Source: an uncultured Arcobacter sp. (GTDB lineage: Bacteria > Campylobacterota > Campylobacteria > Campylobacterales > Arcobacteraceae). Taken from it: a DNA stretch of 15,273 nt. The DNA is taken from positions 1 through 15,273 of the forward strand of contig CAJXWI010000011.1 of NCBI GenBank assembly GCA_913062735.1. The letters run 5' to 3'. A program made the position numbers and the translations under genes. Each line of letters opens with the position of its first letter. Position 1 is the stretch's first letter. This document shows positions 1 to 7,984 of this stretch, piece by piece. The notes beneath the pieces were generated by a model. That model saw nothing but the letters and a program-made list of their open reading frames with translations. It was not told where the DNA came from and did not search any database.

Positions 1-672
1 CATTGGATGAATAAACCTAATGAATATAAAAAAGATTATAAGGGTTGTAGGTTTCACCATATCTCAACTGATGAAGTTTATGGAACACTAAATGAAACAG
101 ATCTGTTTACTGAAATGACTCCTTATGCTCCAAATTCACCATACTCAGCTTCAAAAGCATCAAGTGATATGATAATAAGATCGTATAATGAAACATTTGG
201 ATTAAATACTGTTATTACAAATTGTAGTAACAATTATGGACCCAAACAACATTCTGAAAAACTAATTCCAACTATTATAAGAAAAGCTCTAAATAATGAA
301 GCTATTCCTATTTATGGTGATGGTAGGAATATTAGAGATTGGTTATATGTACTTGATCACTGTGTTGCCATAGATTTAGTTTATCATAAAGGTATTGTTT
401 CTAATACTTATAATATTGGTGGAAGAAATGAAAGAACTAATCTTCAAATTGTAGATACAATTTGTTCTATCTTAGATAAAAAAGTACCAAAAGATGATAA
501 AACTTCATATAAAGATTTAATTACTTTTGTAGAAGATAGAGCTGGACATGACAGACGTTATGCAATTGATGCTAGTAAATTAGAAAATGAACTAGGATGG
601 AAAGCAGACGAGAATTTTGATTCTGGTATTAATAAAACAATTAAATGGTATTTAAATATAAATGATAAATAA
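1..672 (+). CDS. rfbB: dTDP-glucose 4,6-dehydratase, 3' part (5' end outside window)
   Basis: This NAD-dependent extended short-chain dehydrogenase converts dTDP-glucose to dTDP-4-keto-6-deoxyglucose, the committed step towards dTDP-rhamnose and other deoxysugars for O-antigen. The frame is open from base 1, so roughly 110-130 N-terminal residues, including the Rossmann glycine loop, lie outside. Counting from base 1, the catalytic STDEVYG motif is at residues 22-28 and the Tyr/Lys pair of YSASK is Y48 and K52. [21 protein letters not shown] and [13 protein letters not shown] follow, and the C-terminus (ELGWK, then a tryptophan near the end) is typical of RfbB/RmlB. The stop overlaps the next gene by 11 bases, so the two are probably co-transcribed. 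The other rml genes are presumably upstream. The family call is secure; only the end product of the pathway is unknown. Confidence 0.95.
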   Translation, partial: HWMNKPNEYKKDYKGCRFHHISTDEVYGTLNETDLFTEMTPYAPNSPYSASKASSDMIIRSYNETFGLNTVITNCSNNYGPKQHSEKLIPTIIRKALNNEAIPIYGDGRNIRDWLYVLDHCVAIDLVYHKGIVSNTYNIGGRNERTNLQIVDTICSILDKKVPKDDKTSYKDLITFVEDRAGHDRRYAIDASKLENELGWKADENFDSGINKTIKWYLNINDK

Positions 673-1903
673 TAAATATAGAGAAAAACTTAGATATTTA
701 ATACTTTTTTTAATCATGTGCGTTGCTTTTAGTATACCCTTTGGTGAAGTATATGGCAAAAAAATTTTAACAATTGCTTTTATCCTATGGTTATTATGGA
801 TTAGAATGGAAAATGTTAAAAACATACTCAAAAATAAAATTCTTCTAATTCTATTTTTATTTATTTCTTCTCATCTATTTACTCTGTATTTAAGTTCTAA
901 TATTGAACTAGGACTACATTTTATTAGTCAAATGTATAGGTACCTTTTTATACCAGTTATTATATATGTAACAATAATTAAAAAAGGTGAGATTAAGTAT
1001 ATTCTTTATTCTTTCGTACTTAGTATGTTTATCAATGAAATTATATCTTATTTAATATATTTTGATTTATACGAAACTGAAATTTCAAAAATGCATCATT
1101 ATCCTGTTGGTTTTATAAATCACATCCAGTACAGTGTTTTAGTGGCCTTTTCTTCAATTCTTATTTTATATCAAGCAAAAAAGATGAAAAGGAGTTCATT
1201 AAAAATAGTTTATATTATTTTTTTTATTACCATGACCACAAATTTAGTAATTTCAGGTGGAAGAACAGGTTATGTGATATATTTTGTTAGTTTATTTATT
1301 TTATTGTTTGTTTATTATAGATTTAATATTAAAAATTTTTTACAAATATTAATTTTTCCTATAATTATATTTTTTATTGCTTACAAGTTCAATGCACCTG
1401 TACAGGCAAGAATACAAGCATCACTTAATGATTTCAATAAAGTAAATCAAAATAAAAATTATAATACTAGTTTCGGGACTAGACTTTCGTTTTATCCAAT
1501 TTCATACGATATGTTAAAACAAGAAGAAAATAGTTTTATTTTTGGTTTAGGGATTGGTGATTTGGAAAATGAGTTACATAAAGCAATTGTAAGAACTAAG
1601 TTAATTAGTACTAAATATGATCATGTTCATAGCTCATTTTTGACTGCATATTTAACTGGAGGCTTATTATCTTTATTTCTATTATTACTATTTTTATACT
1701 CGGTTTGGGTTTTAGAAATTAGAAATGATGAGATGTTATTTATTAAATACTTATTTGTATTAAACTTTTCAATAGGTATGATTCCAGATATTATATTAAC
1801 TCAAAGAACTACAATGATATATTTTTCATTATTTATAGGAATAATTATATCTCAAAATATAATTGAGAATAAAACTAAAAATAGTGAAACAAAGCAAATA
1901 TAG
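662..1903 (+). CDS. O-antigen ligase / polymerase-like polytopic membrane protein (WaaL/Wzy_C type)
   Basis: This 413-residue inner-membrane protein has about ten to twelve hydrophobic segments and one larger hydrophilic loop at about residues 243-330. Its layout matches the WaaL/Wzy_C superfamily, which transfers undecaprenyl-linked O-antigen to lipid A-core (ligase) or polymerises repeat units. Visible hallmarks are SGGRTGY at 198-204 (R201 is the likely conserved arginine), FGTRLSFY in the large loop, and HVHSSFL at 321-327 followed by a Gly-Gly-rich helix, at the place of the family's loop histidine. No clear Shine-Dalgarno precedes the ATG, which lies inside the end of rfbB, so translation is probably coupled. 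Ligase is the first guess because the gene lies in an LPS locus. A Wzy polymerase cannot be excluded without topology and neighbour data. Confidence 0.8.
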   Translation: MINNKYREKLRYLILFLIMCVAFSIPFGEVYGKKILTIAFILWLLWIRMENVKNILKNKILLILFLFISSHLFTLYLSSNIELGLHFISQMYRYLFIPVIIYVTIIKKGEIKYILYSFVLSMFINEIISYLIYFDLYETEISKMHHYPVGFINHIQYSVLVAFSSILILYQAKKMKRSSLKIVYIIFFITMTTNLVISGGRTGYVIYFVSLFILLFVYYRFNIKNFLQILIFPIIIFFIAYKFNAPVQARIQASLNDFNKVNQNKNYNTSFGTRLSFYPISYDMLKQEENSFIFGLGIGDLENELHKAIVRTKLISTKYDHVHSSFLTAYLTGGLLSLFLLLLFLYSVWVLEIRNDEMLFIKYLFVLNFSIGMIPDIILTQRTTMIYFSLFIGIIISQNIIENKTKNSETKQI

Positions 1904-1936
1904 TAATTAGAGTACCTAATACTGAAAAATTTTAAC

Positions 1937-1958
1937 AATAGTTTTATATAAAACTATT
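1937..1958. terminator. Perfect AT-rich palindrome in convergent gap, possible two-way terminator
   Basis: An 11-base arm is followed directly by its exact reverse complement (arms at 1937-1947 and 1948-1957/8). It sits 33 bases past the stop of the ligase-like gene and 49 bases past the stop of the opposing GT2 gene. It has only two G-C pairs and no strong T run, so terminator activity is an inference from its position between converging genes. Confidence 0.4.
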
Positions 1959-2007
1959 TATCTTCATCTTTTATAACTAGAAGAATTAGAAAAGTTATTA
2001 TTTAAAA

Positions 2008-2835
2008 TTAATGTTGATCTATTCCAAAAGTACAAAAGTATTTTTTTTGTTTTTTGTTTTTAAGCATTAGTTTATATTCTTTTTTCCAGATTATTTTCTC
2101 TCTAATAGTTCGGGAGTGATAAAGGTGAAAGATATTTGCTAAGTTTCTAACTGATTTTATTTTTAAACCAAGTTCTTCAAATCTCCATTGAATATCGGTA
2201 TCATCTCCTACTGCTGTTTCTCCATATCCTTCGTCATATCCATTTATTTTAATCATATCTTCTTTATAACAGCCATAATTACAGCCTAATATATTTACAG
2301 TTGATTTCCTATGTTTCAAAATATTATGATATATCATACCTTTTGGGTTAAAATAAAAACCTTCTTCAATATGCCTTTCTTGTGAATCTCTAATCATTGA
2401 AATAAAATTAAGTAAAAAAGTTTTTTCTAATTTCAATGAAGTCATCTTTTCCTTTCTTAGTTTTTTAGAATATAAATCTCCTAAGTTTACTCTTCTTCCT
2501 GAGGAAATGTACCCTTTTTGAGCTAAATGAACATATGAATCTATAAAAGTCGAGTATGGTATACAATCACCATCGATAAATACTAAATATTCACCTGTAC
2601 TTTTAAGTATTCCATTATTTAATGATCTCATTTTTCTTATACCAAGGTCCTCTTGGTAAACATGTTTAATATCTAAGTCAATAATTTCTTCAATATATTT
2701 TTTTATTTCTTTTGAATTATTATCTTCTGCAATAATTATTTCAAAATTTTTGTATGTTTGAATTTTCAAAGCTTTTATGATTAAATCAAGTGCTTCCAAA
2801 TCTTTATAAACAGCAATAATAACACTTATTTTCAT
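2008..2835 (-). CDS. Family 2 glycosyltransferase with galactosyltransferase-like C-terminal segment
   Basis: This 275-residue cytoplasmic GT-A glycosyltransferase probably adds one sugar to an O-antigen or outer-core acceptor. It opens with the GT2 signature MKISVIIAVYKD, has nucleotide-contacting Asp/Asn residues around 38-40, and carries the metal-binding DGD at 88-90. A later segment with GCNYG (184-188), NGYDEGYG (198-205) and the acidic GDDTD (210-214) matches the C-terminal region found in chondroitin/galactosyltransferase-like GT2 enzymes, where the acidic residues provide the catalytic base. The tail after 250 is Lys-rich and may bind membrane; it is encoded over a run of eight A. 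The start is supported by AGGA six bases upstream. The gene is oppositely oriented to both neighbours, which suggests separate acquisition or rearrangement within the locus. Donor and acceptor are unknown. Confidence 0.85.
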   Translation of the reverse strand: MKISVIIAVYKDLEALDLIIKALKIQTYKNFEIIIAEDNNSKEIKKYIEEIIDLDIKHVYQEDLGIRKMRSLNNGILKSTGEYLVFIDGDCIPYSTFIDSYVHLAQKGYISSGRRVNLGDLYSKKLRKEKMTSLKLEKTFLLNFISMIRDSQERHIEEGFYFNPKGMIYHNILKHRKSTVNILGCNYGCYKEDMIKINGYDEGYGETAVGDDTDIQWRFEELGLKIKSVRNLANIFHLYHSRTIREKIIWKKEYKLMLKNKKQKKYFCTFGIDQH

Positions 2836-2927
2836 ATAAAATCCTATTTATAATATTTGTAATTTTAACATAATTAAATTAAAGTGACTTTTGTTACAAT
2901 TGCAGTAAATAAATATTGGAGGTTTTT
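2836..2927. promoter_or_regulatory. Divergent promoter region between GT2 (-) and CgeB-like gene (+)
   Basis: On the plus strand a GTTACAAT box (TACAAT at 2895-2900) fits the GNTANAAT -10 pattern seen elsewhere in the window and would give a leader of about 20 bases. On the minus strand an AT-rich TATAAA-like box lies near 2848-2856, a short distance from the GT2 start. No clear -35 elements are visible, as is common in Campylobacterota. Confidence 0.5.
2918..2922 (+). promoter_or_regulatory. Ribosome binding site GGAGG fixing a TTG start
   Basis: GGAGG is five bases before TTG at 2928. Another in-frame TTG at 2916 overlaps the GGAGG itself and so cannot use it. The N-terminus that results, MKILYVNS, looks like a normal first beta strand. 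Confidence 0.75.
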
Positions 2928-3917
2928 TTGAAAATTTTATACGTAAATAGTAAATCTTCCGACTATGTTCAGGACTTGACTTATACTGGACTTGTAAAAA
3001 CATTTGGTTTTAAGAATATCATTGATTATCACTGGAATAGAAAGTATCATGTACCATATAGAAAATACCCAAAAAATATAGGTTATGTTAAAAACTCTTT
3101 TATTTTATCATTGTTTAATAGAAGTATAAAAGATATTGATTATGTATTTATTGGCTCTTCAAAAGTTGATTGTTTTGAACGTTATTTAGCTGTTATTGAT
3201 TTAATCCCAAAAAGCGTGCCAATAGTATTAATTGATGGAGGAGATAGCTGTGCAGGAATTGCAAAAGATTTAGTAGCTTACAACAGACCAGATTTAATTG
3301 AAAAAGTGTTTGCAAAGAGAAAAATTGATTATATTTTTAAGCGTGAATATTTGATAAATAAAAAGTATGATGATAATATTTTTCCTCTGCCTATGTCTTT
3401 TAATTACGATAGAATGCCAAAAATTGATTACAATCTAAAATATGATGTTAGTTTTTGGGCTGTAGAATCACATCAAATTAGAAAAGATGCTTTGGATTTA
3501 CTAAAAGATAAATTTGACTGTGCGAAAAATGGAACTGAGCGTAATCAGAAATTTAGTAAATATAAAAGAAAAGGTAGCGAATATTTAAAAGAATTAGCCA
3601 GATGTAAAATTGTACTTAACTTTAGAGGAGGTGGCTGGGATACAATGAGATACTGGGAAACTCCTTCTATTGGTGGGTTTATGATTTCACAAAAACCAGG
3701 AATCGTGATTCCTAATAATTTTAGAAATGACAAAGAAGTTGTTTTCTGTCAAGATAATTTATCTGATTTAACTAGTCTTTGTGAATATTATTTAAAAAAT
3801 GATAAAAAACGTGATGAAATTGCTAAAAATGCTATGTTGTTCTCTAGAGAATATCATACAGATAAAAAAAGAATTGAGTATATATTTAGTAAAATAACTA
3901 AGGGAATTAAATTATAA
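2928..3917 (+). CDS. CgeB-like glycosyltransferase (GT-B, Glyco_trans_1_2 type)
   Basis: This 329-residue protein resembles the CgeB/DUF3880 group of GT-B transferases often found in O-antigen and glycan loci. The C-terminal domain is the recognisable part: FRGGGWDTMRYWE at about 232-244 followed by PSIGG, then IPNNF, a helix-rich segment, and SREYHTDKKRIEYIF at about 306-320, the usual end of the Glyco_trans_1_2 domain. The N-terminal half has strands such as VFIGSSK and VLIDGGDS (about 99-107) but no diagnostic motif. It has no signal peptide or membrane segment, so it probably acts in the cytoplasm. TTG is chosen as start because of the GGAGG five bases upstream. It is a single-gene unit with its own likely promoter and converges on the next GT4 gene. 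Sugar specificity cannot be read from sequence. Confidence 0.75.
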   Translation: MKILYVNSKSSDYVQDLTYTGLVKTFGFKNIIDYHWNRKYHVPYRKYPKNIGYVKNSFILSLFNRSIKDIDYVFIGSSKVDCFERYLAVIDLIPKSVPIVLIDGGDSCAGIAKDLVAYNRPDLIEKVFAKRKIDYIFKREYLINKKYDDNIFPLPMSFNYDRMPKIDYNLKYDVSFWAVESHQIRKDALDLLKDKFDCAKNGTERNQKFSKYKRKGSEYLKELARCKIVLNFRGGGWDTMRYWETPSIGGFMISQKPGIVIPNNFRNDKEVVFCQDNLSDLTSLCEYYLKNDKKRDEIAKNAMLFSREYHTDKKRIEYIFSKITKGIKL

Positions 3918-3955
3918 ATACAATTTTTGTTTAATCTATTTTAGAATATATAGTA

Positions 3956-3994
3956 AACATGATGAACACCCAATTTGGGTAATATTATCATGTT
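3956..3994. terminator. Two-tier hairpin at a convergent junction, likely bidirectional terminator
   Basis: Outer arms AACATGAT (3956-3963) and ATCATGTT (3987-3994) pair perfectly, and an inner palindrome ACCCAA-T-TTGGGT (3968-3980) forms the tip. It lies between the stops of two genes that face each other, 38 and 30 bases away. T-rich sequence follows on the plus strand only weakly. The function is inferred from position and structure. Confidence 0.55.
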
Positions 3995-4024
3995 CTATTT
4001 CAATAAAAAAGCAATTTAATAAAA

Positions 4025-5110
4025 CTAAATATTATTGATTACTGTATGAAGTTTTTTTAGTTGCTGTGATTTATTAAATTTATGATTTGCCTTCTTATAA
4101 GCATAAAAAGATAATTTTTCTTTTAATGCACAATTATCATATAGTTTTTTTATTTTTGAAGCTAAATCACTTGAACTTCTATCAAATAATAAACCATCTA
4201 TGTTATCTTCAATTATTTCTAAAGGACCACCTTTATTTGAAGCTATCATGCAAACTTTGTTAATCATAGCTTCAATAACAACTAATCCGAAGGTTTCTTT
4301 TGGTGTTGCTAACACATTTACATCAAATAATTGCATATGTTCATTCACATTTTTTGTAAAACCTGTAAATAAAACATTATCCTGGATTTTCAAGCTTTTA
4401 ATTTTGTCTTTTAATGATGATAAATACTTATCATCCATAGTATGTCCCACAATAATTGCTTTTATATCTAAGTTTTTTAAGATAGAAATTGCTTCAATAA
4501 GCAAAAATTGCCCTTTTCCTTCTTCAATTCTTCCTACTATTCCAACGACAAAAGTATTCCTATTCAAAACATATTTTTCTTTTAATGATGAAACTAATTT
4601 TAAATCAATATTATTTGCTTCAGTTCCCATATATACCATCTCTACATTTGGACATATTTTTTTAGGGATAAATTTTTGAATTTGTTCTTTTACTTGATAA
4701 GTAACAGCATGTATAGTATGGATGTTTTTATATAACCATGTGTGATAAAAATCATTTTTAAATCTTGTCATGGTCATATTTCTAGTTTGAATTATTTTTG
4801 GTTTTCTTTTACTGAAAATTTTTCCGAATACAACAATGGCAATATCTTTTGTCCAGTGAAAATGAATAATATCTATTTCATTTTTATCAATATATCTAGC
4901 TAGTGTTAAAGCAGGAATAAAAGGAAAAAACTTATTTCTTTTTAAATAAAACTTTTCATTATTTTCTAAATATAAATCAAGTTTTTTACCTTCTTGAACA
5001 ATTATTTTACAAGATGTTTTTTCATTAAAGTTTTTGTAACAATCTAACATAAATAATTCAAGTCCACCTAAATCTGGCGATAAACAAAATTCTAATATTT
5101 TTTTTTTCAT
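4025..5110 (-). CDS. Family 4 glycosyltransferase, candidate for poly-A phase variation
   Basis: This 361-residue retaining GT-B transferase probably adds a sugar to an O-antigen or outer-core chain at the cytoplasmic face. The N-terminal domain has the acceptor-side glycine loop (LSPDLGGLE, 10-18). The C-terminal domain has GRIEEGKG (193-200, with the phosphate-binding Arg and Lys) and the EX7E motif in ETFGLVVIE (E272 and E280), then GGPLEII and DGLLF. The start is taken at the ATG at 5110, where MKKKILEFCL gives a normal first strand and AAGAAG lies upstream. The frame stays open to a TTG at 5269, but those 53 extra residues look unlike this family. A run of ten A covers codons 2-5. Losing one A gives a stop after 5 codons, and gaining one gives a stop after 17. 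Donor sugar unknown. Confidence 0.87.
   Translation of the reverse strand: MKKKILEFCLSPDLGGLELFMLDCYKNFNEKTSCKIIVQEGKKLDLYLENNEKFYLKRNKFFPFIPALTLARYIDKNEIDIIHFHWTKDIAIVVFGKIFSKRKPKIIQTRNMTMTRFKNDFYHTWLYKNIHTIHAVTYQVKEQIQKFIPKKICPNVEMVYMGTEANNIDLKLVSSLKEKYVLNRNTFVVGIVGRIEEGKGQFLLIEAISILKNLDIKAIIVGHTMDDKYLSSLKDKIKSLKIQDNVLFTGFTKNVNEHMQLFDVNVLATPKETFGLVVIEAMINKVCMIASNKGGPLEIIEDNIDGLLFDRSSSDLASKIKKLYDNCALKEKLSFYAYKKANHKFNKSQQLKKLHTVINNI
5098..5107 (-). repeat. Homopolymer A10 (coding strand) directly after a start codon
   Basis: Ten A in a row on the coding strand follow the ATG of the GT4 gene. It is the longest single-base run noticed in the window; runs of eight or nine A or T occur at several other places. 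Confidence 0.9.
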
Positions 5111-5435
5111 ACAGCTTCTTAATATTTTTAAAATTTTATCATAAATTGATTGAAAGAAACTTTTATTAGTATTTATAAATAGGTGTAATCTTTTACTGAC
5201 TATAGGACAGTTTTTACTTTTCAGATCAAATTGATGATGTAATACAATTTTAAAACTAGCTTCATCCAAAATTTGAGGCTCATTATGTGCTTGGTGAGAT
5301 TACGATATAAAAAGTATTGTACAAATAAAACTAATAATAAGAGTTGAAAATAGGACTGTTAATAGATATTAATCTTGTGTATAAATCATTAGTAAGTAAG
5401 ATTTAGTTAGAATAACTCTTATAAAAACACAAGAG
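5111..5435. promoter_or_regulatory. Divergent gap between GT4 (-) and LPS-kinase-like gene (+)
   Basis: These 325 bases separate two divergent starts and hold no convincing gene. On the plus strand, TATAAA boxes at 5306-5311 and 5380-5385 are candidate -10 elements for the core operon; neither is decisive. A nine-base inverted repeat (5337-5345 and 5414-5422) brackets the second. The minus-strand part 5111-5269 is open in the GT4 frame but needs a TTG start and shows no family similarity, so it is treated as leader. Confidence 0.45.
5337..5422. repeat. Nine-base inverted repeat with a 68-base spacer upstream of the core operon
   Basis: ATAAGAGTT at 5337-5345 and its exact reverse complement AACTCTTAT at 5414-5422 flank a possible -10 box, and the second arm ends 13 bases before the kinase start. 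It could be a regulator site pair, a long-range stem, or chance in AT-rich DNA. Confidence 0.4.
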
Positions 5436-6203
5436 ATGAAATTGATAAAATATAAAATCAACCCTAAATATAAAGATACTTTGGAAGAATTTGTTCTAAA
5501 TATAAAAGAACATTTTCTAGCTAATACTCAAACTATACATAAAGCAAGAAATGAATTAAAAATCATAAAATACAATAATATTGAACTTGTTGTAAAAGCC
5601 TTTAAAATTCCAAATATAGTAAATAAATTTGCTTATTCTTATATTAGAAACAGCAAAGCAAAAAAGTCATTTTTAAATGCGATGATTTTAATGCAAAAAG
5701 ACGTTAATTCTCCTTCTCCTATTGCTTATATAGAATTCTATGACAATAGTTTATTAAAAGAGAGTTTTTTTATCTCCTTACACTATAAACATGACTTTTT
5801 AATTAGAGAACCATTATATGAAGCTAGTTTTGAAAACAGAGAAAAAATAATCAAACAGTTTGCTGCGTTTACTTATTCTTTGCACAAAAAAGATATTTTT
5901 CATAAGGATTATTCTGCTGGAAATACTCTTGTAAAAAAAATAGATGATAATAGTTATGAATTTTCTATTGTTGATATAAATAGAATGGAATTTAAAAGAG
6001 TAGATTTAAAACTTGCTATGCAGAATTTTAATAAACTTTGGGCCAATGAAACAACGCTAGAACTGATTGCTAGAGAGTATTCTAAAGTCTCAAAACAAAA
6101 TGAAAAAGAGTGTATACAAATTATTTTAGAAGAAGATAAAAAATTAAAAGATTTTGTTTTAAGAAGAAGAAGAATAAAAGCCTTTTTTAAAGGAAAAAAA
6201 TAA
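5436..6203 (+). CDS. Lipopolysaccharide (Kdo/WaaP-type) kinase-like protein
   Basis: This 255-residue protein has a small protein-kinase fold of the kind that phosphorylates Kdo or heptose in the LPS inner core (KdkA/WaaP/InaA superfamily). Visible kinase parts are LVVK with K54 as the likely ATP-contacting lysine, the catalytic loop HKDYSAGN (H156, D158, N163) and the metal-binding Asp in IVDINR (D180), replacing the DFG of eukaryotic kinases. The C-terminus is strongly basic (RRRR at 243-246), suiting membrane or lipid A contact. No signal peptide is visible, so it acts in the cytoplasm. The purine-rich AAGAG touches the ATG and is too close to be a good ribosome site, so initiation may be weak. 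It is the first gene of a tight operon, its stop directly abutting the next start. The phosphate acceptor is not determinable. Confidence 0.8.
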   Translation: MKLIKYKINPKYKDTLEEFVLNIKEHFLANTQTIHKARNELKIIKYNNIELVVKAFKIPNIVNKFAYSYIRNSKAKKSFLNAMILMQKDVNSPSPIAYIEFYDNSLLKESFFISLHYKHDFLIREPLYEASFENREKIIKQFAAFTYSLHKKDIFHKDYSAGNTLVKKIDDNSYEFSIVDINRMEFKRVDLKLAMQNFNKLWANETTLELIAREYSKVSKQNEKECIQIILEEDKKLKDFVLRRRRIKAFFKGKK

Positions 6204-6986
6204 ATGATGGAAAATAAAAGTCTTTCTACTGTTAAAATTTCCGCTGCTATCATTACTTACAATGAAGAGTCTAATATTAAAAGATGTCTTGATTCCTTAG
6301 ATTTTGTAGATGAAATAATAGTAGTTGATTCATTGTCAAGTGACAATACTTGTAAAATTGCTAAAGAATTAGGAGCAAGGGTAATTGATCAAAAGTTTTT
6401 AGGTCATATTGCCCAAAAACAATTAGCTGTTGATAGTTGTAGCCATGAATGGATATTATCACTTGATGCTGATGAAGAAATATCTATAGAATTAAAAGAA
6501 TCTATTTTAAGTCTTATAGAAAACAAGTTAGAGCATGATGCTTATGCTATGAATAGAATTAGTTTTCATTTAGGTGCATGGATTAAGCACGGGGGCTGGT
6601 ATCCAGATAGAAAAACAAGATTTTTTAATAAAAATAAAGCACACTGGGGTGGATATAATCCCCACGATAAAATTATTGTAAATGGTTCAATTGGGAGATT
6701 AAAAGGCGATTTAAAACATTATGTATTTGATAATTTAAGACATAATATTGATGCAAATAATTCTTATTCTTCAATCATGGCAGAAGATTTACATAAGGAA
6801 AATAAAAGGTTTTCAATTTTGAAACTTATTTTTAAACCCCTCGGAAAGTTTTTAGAAACCTATATTTATAAACGTGGTTTTTTAGATGGAATGCCTGGTT
6901 TTATAATTGCGATTGGAGCCTCTTATAGTATGTTTTTAAAGTTTTCAAAACTTTGGGAATTAGAAAATGCAAAAAAACATGACTAA
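6204..6986 (+). CDS. WaaE/KdtX/LgtF-like family 2 glycosyltransferase (LPS core)
   Basis: This 260-residue GT2 enzyme resembles the WaaE/KdtX/LgtF group, which adds glucose (beta-1,4) to heptose I of the LPS inner core. The sequence shows SAAIITYNEESNI at 13-25, VVDSLSSDNT at 40-49, the metal-binding SLDADEE (86-92), and the group-typical stretch HGGWYPDRKTRFF, with the aromatic-rich HWGGYNPHDK after it. The C-terminal part (YKRGFLDG, then a hydrophobic segment around 233-250) matches the membrane-associated tail of this group. AAGGA at 6190-6194 serves the ATG. A second ATG at codon 2 is an alternative. It starts directly after the kinase stop and overlaps the next gene by 20 bases. The group is clear; the exact sugar and acceptor are inferred. 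Confidence 0.83.
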   Translation: MMENKSLSTVKISAAIITYNEESNIKRCLDSLDFVDEIIVVDSLSSDNTCKIAKELGARVIDQKFLGHIAQKQLAVDSCSHEWILSLDADEEISIELKESILSLIENKLEHDAYAMNRISFHLGAWIKHGGWYPDRKTRFFNKNKAHWGGYNPHDKIIVNGSIGRLKGDLKHYVFDNLRHNIDANNSYSSIMAEDLHKENKRFSILKLIFKPLGKFLETYIYKRGFLDGMPGFIIAIGASYSMFLKFSKLWELENAKKHD

Positions 6987-7953
6987 TGTTTTAATTACAA
7001 GACATGATAAAATAGGGGATTTTATTGTATCTTTACCTATGTTTAAAGTTTTGAAAAATCAAAGAAAAGATGTAAGAACTTTTGCATTAGTATCTAAAAT
7101 CAATTATTCATTTGCCAAAGAAATTTTTTTTATTGATGAAGTGATTTTGTATGATCTTAACAATTTGGCTAAAACATTAAGCGATATAAAAAAAGCAAAA
7201 ATTGATATAAGTATTTCTGCTTTTATTGATAGCTCTTTAGGGTATTTATTATTCAAAGCAGGGATTAAAAAAAGAATTGCACCAGCTACAAAACTGGCAC
7301 AAATTTTTTTTAATAAAAAACTAAAACAAAAAAGATCTAGGGTTGAAAAAAAAGAATTTGAATACAACTTAGATTTGTTGAAAAAATTTGATTCTAGCTT
7401 AGAGTTAAAATATGATTATCCACTTATTAATATTGATAAAAAAACAAAAGATGAAGTCTTTAATACATTTAAAAATCAATATTCGATAAAAAATGAAGAA
7501 AAAATCATAGCATTTCACCCAGGCTTTGGGGGTAGTAGTGATGGAAACTTATCCTTTGATGATTATATAAAACTTGCCCAATCAATTTCAAAAAAGCAAA
7601 ATACAAAAATTGTATTTACTTTTGGTCCAGATGATTTAGATGCAGTAGAATATATCAGTACTAATATTAAAACAGATGTTATTTTATATCAATCTTCTTT
7701 ATCTTTAATGGATTTTTGTGCCCTTCTTTCAAATTTTGAGGTTTTTATTTCTACTTCTACTGGACCCATGCATTTAGCAGGTGCTGTGAATATTAAAACA
7801 CTTTCTTTTTTTGGATCTTCTTTATTTGCAAGCTCAAAACGATGGGCTACTATAAGTGAAGAAAAACAACAAAATAACTTCATGCTTTCAAAAGAGTATA
7901 CTGAGGAAGACTATTTAAAAATTGAAAATACCTTAAAAAGTTTACTTTCATAA
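6967..7953 (+). CDS. Family 9 (heptosyltransferase-like) glycosyltransferase
   Basis: This 328-residue GT-B protein belongs to the ADP-heptose:LPS heptosyltransferase family. The N-terminus ITRHDKIGDFIVSLP (10-24) carries the conserved Asp (D18) near the acceptor site. The C-terminal domain shows HPGFGGSS (184-191), TFGPDD, and the donor-binding STSTGPMHLAGA (262-273). It lacks the WaaC-type N-terminus and the WaaF-type cysteine cluster, so it may add a third heptose or another sugar (WaaQ-like); this is an inference. GGGAA seven bases upstream supports the ATG at 6967, while a second in-frame ATG at 6979 gives the more usual length. Basic stretches (LKQKRSRVEKKE, 119-130) may contact membrane. 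Confidence 0.8.
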   Translation: MQKNMTNVLITRHDKIGDFIVSLPMFKVLKNQRKDVRTFALVSKINYSFAKEIFFIDEVILYDLNNLAKTLSDIKKAKIDISISAFIDSSLGYLLFKAGIKKRIAPATKLAQIFFNKKLKQKRSRVEKKEFEYNLDLLKKFDSSLELKYDYPLINIDKKTKDEVFNTFKNQYSIKNEEKIIAFHPGFGGSSDGNLSFDDYIKLAQSISKKQNTKIVFTFGPDDLDAVEYISTNIKTDVILYQSSLSLMDFCALLSNFEVFISTSTGPMHLAGAVNIKTLSFFGSSLFASSKRWATISEEKQQNNFMLSKEYTEEDYLKIENTLKSLLS

Positions 7954-7984
7954 AATCAAATGTTAATTAAAAGAAGATTCTAAG

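Noticed and set aside
2041..2062. Broken T-rich run at the 3' end of the minus-strand GT2 gene as a phase switch
   Set aside because: It affects only the last dozen or so residues, beyond the catalytic domain, so slippage would hardly change function.
4200..4679. Plus-strand open frame of 159 codons inside the GT4 gene
   Set aside because: It is the antisense shadow of a gene with clear GT4 motifs, with Ser/Phe/Ile-rich composition and no ribosome site.
5111..5269. N-terminal extension of the GT4 protein by 53 residues from a TTG codon
   Set aside because: The extension lacks a ribosome site, does not look like a GT4 N-terminus, and the ATG at 5110 starts a normal first beta strand.
6590..6596. 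G5 run in the WaaE-like gene as a phase-variable tract
   Set aside because: Five G is far shorter than the poly-G tracts that vary in Campylobacterota.
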